A DNA stretch of 26,314 nt from CAYMGM01 sp964390005 (lineage in GTDB: Bacteria > Pseudomonadota > Alphaproteobacteria > UBA9219), in the NCBI GenBank assembly GCA_964390005.1, contig CAYMGM010000021.1, forward strand, positions 1 to 26,314, in the 5' to 3' direction. Each line of letters begins with the position of its first letter. Position 1 is the stretch's first letter. A program made the translations under genes and the position numbers. Shown here one piece after another: positions 23,334 to 26,314 of the stretch. The notes below the pieces were generated by a model that was not told where the DNA came from, made no database searches, and saw only the letters and a list, made by a program, of their open reading frames with translations.

Positions 23334-24308
23334 CTAAATGCCCAATTTTCCCAAAGGCGAACCAGAAAGTGGTTTCGTTTCTGTTGCGTGAACCTTGACG
23401 CCATGATCCGCGTGAGGATCGGTGTCAAGTTTGGCGCGTGCCATCCGGTTTTTACCTAATACCTTTTCGAAATTACCCATGTGGTGTTCGCCGTATATGA
23501 TGATGGATCGTTCGCCATTACTCAGTTTTTCAATATTTTTGGCAATCGTTGGATCTTCCAACAAACGCTCATCAAGCATTTTCTTCATCAGAGCTTCCTG
23601 TTCACGCCGAGGCATATTCTTAAGATAGCTGTCCCGGTATTTACAAAAAGCATCGGAATACCGCGACACAATGTCGCTTTTATCAATGTGAAGGGATGGG
23701 TCTGGTTTCCAGGCCCGGAAGGCCTTGTCATGAACGGCGCGAAGAGCAGGAGAGTTACTGTACGATCCGAACGTCGTGTCTGAATCGACAGCGTGAACGC
23801 TTATGCCCTGTTCTTTCGCCAAATCAAGCGTACGGGTGAAACGCTCATTAAAGTCATCGGACTCTTTGCCAGCCTTTTGTAAGGTATGAATAACGTTTTG
23901 ACCCATAGCTTCTTTAAATTGTTCACGACTAATCGCCCCTTTTTGATAAGCATCAATGGCAGGCTGTATATCCGTCGTCATTTCTAAAAAAACATGTTTG
24001 TAATTATTTGCGCGCGCGGTAGCCATATTCTCTGGATGACTTAATATTGTTCGAAGATTCATGTTTTTATGGGCAGGATCTTCTAGGCCAAGAAATTGTT
24101 TATCTGTTTGCATCACACGATCAAGGTGTGGCGACAGGGCTGGGGCTTGCCGAACTTGCGCTGTCGTTTGTTTGGTTGTCTCTGGCCCTTGAGGGGGGGG
24201 CTGAGAGGGGGACGCCATAGCAGGTGATGACAAAGCAAGCGTTGCCGTTACCGCGACGGAAGTGGCGGCCAGCTTGCTGTATTGCCTGACTTTATGGGAT
24301 ATGCCCAT
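23334..24308 (-). CDS. exported ChaN/EreA/TIKI-like protein, paralogue B
   Basis: The 324-aa protein is the first gene of the pair. Its leader KLAATSVAVTATLA (12-25) is identical to paralogue A at 13 of 14 positions, while the mature parts are much more diverged. Conserved positions are H80 (LGLEDPAHKN), E109 (FLEMTT), VDSDTT (174-179), R234/R235 (NMPRREQEALMKKML) and G273-E-H-H276 (IIYGEHHMGNF). A run of eight Cs codes for Pro37-39 directly after the signal peptide (24193-24200) and could allow slippage. Base composition is more AT-rich than in the housekeeping genes. The substrate is unknown; periplasmic or secreted location is inferred from the signal. Confidence 0.75.
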   Translation of the reverse strand: MGISHKVRQYSKLAATSVAVTATLALSSPAMASPSQPPPQGPETTKQTTAQVRQAPALSPHLDRVMQTDKQFLGLEDPAHKNMNLRTILSHPENMATARANNYKHVFLEMTTDIQPAIDAYQKGAISREQFKEAMGQNVIHTLQKAGKESDDFNERFTRTLDLAKEQGISVHAVDSDTTFGSYSNSPALRAVHDKAFRAWKPDPSLHIDKSDIVSRYSDAFCKYRDSYLKNMPRREQEALMKKMLDERLLEDPTIAKNIEKLSNGERSIIIYGEHHMGNFEKVLGKNRMARAKLDTDPHADHGVKVHATETKPLSGSPLGKLGI

Positions 24309-24464
24309 TTCTTACCTGTTACTATTCCATCCTTTTTATTTACCAACTTTAGCAATAAATGATTTATAAAACGTCAGTTTCTGTTTCTTATCGAAAATTT
24401 AACCAAGACAAAGGGCTGAATATTGATATAAAAATCCATGTATTTTCAAGTGGTGGGGATTTAA
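24309..24464. other. AT-rich divergent intergenic region
   Basis: These 156 bases separate the two minus-strand exported genes from the two plus-strand unknown genes and must hold both promoters. They are much richer in A and T than the flanks. Candidate -10 elements such as TATAAA occur (near 24428), but no pair of boxes at good spacing stands out. GGTGGGGAT precedes the plus-strand ATG at 24465. Confidence 0.5.
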
Positions 24465-25112
24465 ATGGGCGTTTTGCATTTTCCGGCGAGAATGGATTCT
24501 TTGGGGGTCGTTGACTTGTTGAGAGGCGAGATCCCTGTTCGCTTTGTTGTCGATCCAGATTGTTTTTCACCCGCTGAAGTTGCGGGTTTGGCCTGTAAGC
24601 GGCCCTCAACGCAAGGGGTGGTCCTCTATCGTTATAACATCTCGCTAACCGAAGATCTTGAGCGCGAAGACCCCAGCGTTTTTCCGGCGTGGGCTTTGTG
24701 TATGCCGCGCTTGTGGCAAAAGGCCGTCCGTTGCATCCATCAAGCAGATCCTTCGGCTTTTTCCTTGAAACCTCTTTTCGTTGGTATGCGCGAAGGGCTC
24801 GAGAAAACGAAGGCCTATACCGCCAATTTGGTCGTTGTCAGTCGAAAAATGCCTTACGCTCTTGTCATCGAGCATGACTTTTGCCGTGAGGCTCAAAAAG
24901 CGGAATCTTTAGAAAATATCACCGCGCCGCGGGCTTCTGTGTTTGATTATTCCTATAGGGGGGATGCGCGCGCGCCTGGGGCCTCTCAACGTCAGACCCA
25001 AGAGAAGGGATTTGTGATGATGGCTGCGCATTATATCGCGCGACCCTCGTCGTTCAGTGCAGGGAAGGCTCTTGAGCGTTTTATCCAGCGATCACCAACA
25101 GCGGCCCTGTAA
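24465..25112 (+). CDS. hypothetical protein, paralogue 1 of a tandem pair
   Basis: I do not recognise this 215-aa protein. It has no signal peptide or membrane span. It is homologous to the next gene: DPDCFSPAEVAGL (30-42), LKPLFVGM (101-108), YALVIEHDF (131-139) and PRASVFDY (155-162) all have counterparts there in the same order, so they arose by duplication. The core looks like an alpha/beta domain, with alternating strands VVLYRYNIS, NLVVVSR and ALVIEHDF. The region after residue 163 is polar and probably flexible. It starts the plus-strand half of the divergent accessory block. Confidence 0.7.
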   Translation: MGVLHFPARMDSLGVVDLLRGEIPVRFVVDPDCFSPAEVAGLACKRPSTQGVVLYRYNISLTEDLEREDPSVFPAWALCMPRLWQKAVRCIHQADPSAFSLKPLFVGMREGLEKTKAYTANLVVVSRKMPYALVIEHDFCREAQKAESLENITAPRASVFDYSYRGDARAPGASQRQTQEKGFVMMAAHYIARPSSFSAGKALERFIQRSPTAAL

Positions 25113-25135
25113 AAGGGCTGGTAGGAAGACGAAAA

Positions 25136-25822
25136 ATGACTGTTTATCTTATTCAAGCCAGAATGGAACAAGATGGCAATCTATGGCCTTTAGAAAGCGC
25201 TATGCCTCCGTCTGAAACTGTCCCGGCTTTTTTAGCTGTTGATGAAGACTGCTTATCTGAAAAAGAAGCGGACGGCCTGCTTTCTGGAGATACACGTACG
25301 CAGAACCTAGTTTTACATCATCACAATTTGGCATATGACAATATTATATTTGAAGATGATTGGGTTGATATCTTTCGTCTGACGACGACACTTGCTCCGT
25401 TGTGGAGGCAGGCGGCGCGTCTGATAGCCGAGGTTGCCGAAGAAGCTGAGCCTTTTCTATTAAAGCCCATTCTTGTCGGGATGGAGAATGATGGCGACGA
25501 GGCAATCTATCTGACCAGCTTTTTTGCGGTACACCGTCGTTCAACGCCTTTTTCATTGGTTATTGAGCATGAGGTTGGCGGATGGGGCGACCCCCATGGT
25601 TTAGAGCTGACAATGAATGGGCCGCGCGCTTTTATGTATGATGCGCGTTCGGCCTTAGCCGTTTCGAAAGGGTTAGGGCGTCCCGTGACATATTCTGGTT
25701 TGCGGAGCGGGAACATGGAGCGTCACAGTGCCGCGCGCCCCGTGCATTTGGAAGCAGAAGCAGCCTTGAGCCGCTACATCCGGTGTGCCGCCGGTGACCT
25801 CGATTTGGGCTCATCGGCGTAG
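25136..25822 (+). CDS. hypothetical protein, paralogue 2 of a tandem pair
   Basis: The 228-aa protein is the diverged copy of the preceding one. Matching blocks are DEDCLSEKEADGL (36-48), LAPLWRQAARLIAEV (86-100), LKPILVGM (109-116), FSLVIEHEV (139-147) and PRAFMYDA (163-170). It is more acidic than paralogue 1. AGGAAG lies 10 bases before the ATG, and the 23-base gap implies co-transcription. The last codons and the TAG stop (25820-25822) are inside the first unit of the hairpin repeat, so the original C-terminus may have been altered by repeat insertion. Function is unknown. Confidence 0.7.
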   Translation: MTVYLIQARMEQDGNLWPLESAMPPSETVPAFLAVDEDCLSEKEADGLLSGDTRTQNLVLHHHNLAYDNIIFEDDWVDIFRLTTTLAPLWRQAARLIAEVAEEAEPFLLKPILVGMENDGDEAIYLTSFFAVHRRSTPFSLVIEHEVGGWGDPHGLELTMNGPRAFMYDARSALAVSKGLGRPVTYSGLRSGNMERHSAARPVHLEAEAALSRYIRCAAGDLDLGSSA

Positions 25823-25924
25823 CGCCGAGGCTGTCTGTTTAGTCTCATCTGCTTCATTAAGGTATGCGTCGGCGTAGCGCCGAGGCTGTTTTGTTTGGTC
25901 TCATCGGCTTCATTAAGGTATGCG
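25814..25924 (+). repeat. two tandem 55/56-nt hairpin repeat units
   Basis: Unit 1 is 25814-25868 and unit 2 is 25869-25924. Each begins with the perfect hairpin TCGGCG-TAG-CGCCGA and ends with TTCATTAAGGTATGCG; they differ at a few positions and by one base in length. Unit 1 starts inside the coding end of the preceding gene and supplies its TAG stop. Confidence 0.85.
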
Positions 25925-25991
25925 GTTTTATTCTGCGCCGTCTTTTCCTTTTGTGTCATCCCCGCGGAGGCGGGGATCCAGTGGGCTTGGC
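25892..25991 (+). repeat. 100-nt direct repeat, copy 1
   Basis: It runs from TGTTTGGTCTCATC to CTTGGC and includes the 27-nt palindromic element at 25955-25981 (GTCATCCCCGCG...GGGGATCCAG). It matches copy 2 at 26215-26314 at about 94 of 100 positions without gaps. The palindrome type resembles the REP/MITE-like repeats scattered in many proteobacterial genomes. Confidence 0.88.
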
Positions 25992-26075
25992 CGCTGGAGA
26001 AGGCGCTTCTTCTTTTTCTATCCCCCCCCGTGCAAACCGAGAGGCCCCCTGGATCCCCGCCTCCGCGGGGATGAC
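25955..26075. repeat. inverted pair of 27-nt palindromic repeats (MITE-like)
   Basis: The 27-nt element at 25955-25981 recurs as an exact inverted copy at 26049-26075, leaving a 67-nt core with a C8 tract at 26022-26029. This is the layout of a small non-autonomous inverted-repeat element. I see no clear target-site duplication and no transposase. Peptide-like reading frames over this region are translations of the repeat. Confidence 0.75.
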
Positions 26076-26214
26076 GAATGAGGGAGAGGGCGGGCGACGC
26101 CAAATGCCGATGTCGGGTGCGGGGGCCAGCCGTTCTAGGTGGCATACCCCTATACAGACGTGTTCTCCCCCAAGAATGGCTCCGGGCCCAGCCCGGCGTG
26201 CCGCCGGGGGCATC
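26076..26214. other. non-coding spacer between repeat copies
   Basis: This stretch of GC-rich sequence has no credible gene on either strand. A hairpin-like GCCCGGCGTGCCGCCGGGGGC at about 26191-26211 sits where the hairpin lies in the other units, suggesting a diverged copy of the same repeat head. Confidence 0.5.
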
Positions 26215-26314
26215 TGTTTGATCTCATCTGCTTCATTGAGGTATGCGGATTTATTCTGCGCCGTCTTTTCCTTTTGTGTCATCCCCGCGGAGGCGGGGAT
26301 CCAGAGGACTTGGC
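26215..26314 (+). repeat. 100-nt direct repeat, copy 2 (reaches window end)
   Basis: It repeats 25892-25991 with about six substitutions and contains the third copy of the 27-nt palindromic element (26278-26304). The repeat array probably continues past the window. Confidence 0.88.

Noticed and set aside
25774..26282. Two overlapping minus-strand reading frames of 108-123 codons
   Set aside because: Both translate the repeats: the same MTQKEKTAQNK peptide begins one frame and recurs inside the other, and the palindromic element gives the familiar VIPAEAGIQ-type peptide. No family or ribosome site supports them.
25814..26314. CRISPR array
   Set aside because: The repeats are few, of unequal nature, directly abutting or inverted, with no regular unique spacers and no cas gene.

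Overview
The window looks like a chromosomal segment of an alphaproteobacterium of moderate GC. The supporting signs are a GTTC-N7-GTTC LexA box in front of recA, a bamD-recN-ligA cluster, the tRNA-Trp-secE-nusG linkage, and the character of the housekeeping proteins. I cannot place it below class from sequence alone. DapL, the one-step LL-diaminopimelate aminotransferase, is a notable trait for this class.

Layout. 1-860 holds tRNA-Trp, secE and nusG, closed by an intrinsic terminator; the ribosomal protein genes that usually follow (rplK, rplA) are absent. 1031-4372 (+) is a dapF-dapL-MFS transporter operon for meso-diaminopimelate synthesis. 4453-5445 (+) encodes a tandem GNAT-like protein whose end overlaps the convergent ligA. 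5396-10001 (-) is a tightly coupled bamD-recN-ligA operon, with a terminator-like hairpin in the bamD leader. 10105-15944 is a surface-glycan flavoured region: a DegT-family aminotransferase, galE, an unknown 411-aa protein, a WcbI-like protein, an acyl-carrier-like protein and an exported protein.

16057-18697 carries recA (-) with its SOS box, a TrpR/YerC-family regulator (+) with an 18-bp palindrome in front, and kdsD (-). 18797-20795 (-) is a three-gene partner-switching module: a response regulator-PP2C phosphatase, a STAS protein and an RsbW-like kinase. 20921-21853 (-) is a polyprenyl-phosphate glycosyltransferase. 21980-22183 (-) is rpsU, with a leader that contains a terminator-like hairpin.

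22334-25822 is accessory in character. Two tandem paralogous exported proteins (-), which resemble the ChaN/EreA/TraB-TIKI fold, face two tandem paralogous proteins of unknown function (+) across a 156-bp AT-rich spacer. The exported gene nearest the spacer has a C8 homopolymer just after its signal peptide. The last 490 bases hold no credible gene. They are filled by hairpin tandem repeats, two 94%-identical 100-nt direct repeats and three copies of a 27-nt palindromic repeat; the first repeat unit supplies the stop codon of the preceding gene.

The best candidates for undescribed biology are the facing pairs of paralogues (22334-25822), the WcbI-like/acyl-carrier module (13851-15038), and the possible attenuators in the rpsU and bamD leaders.
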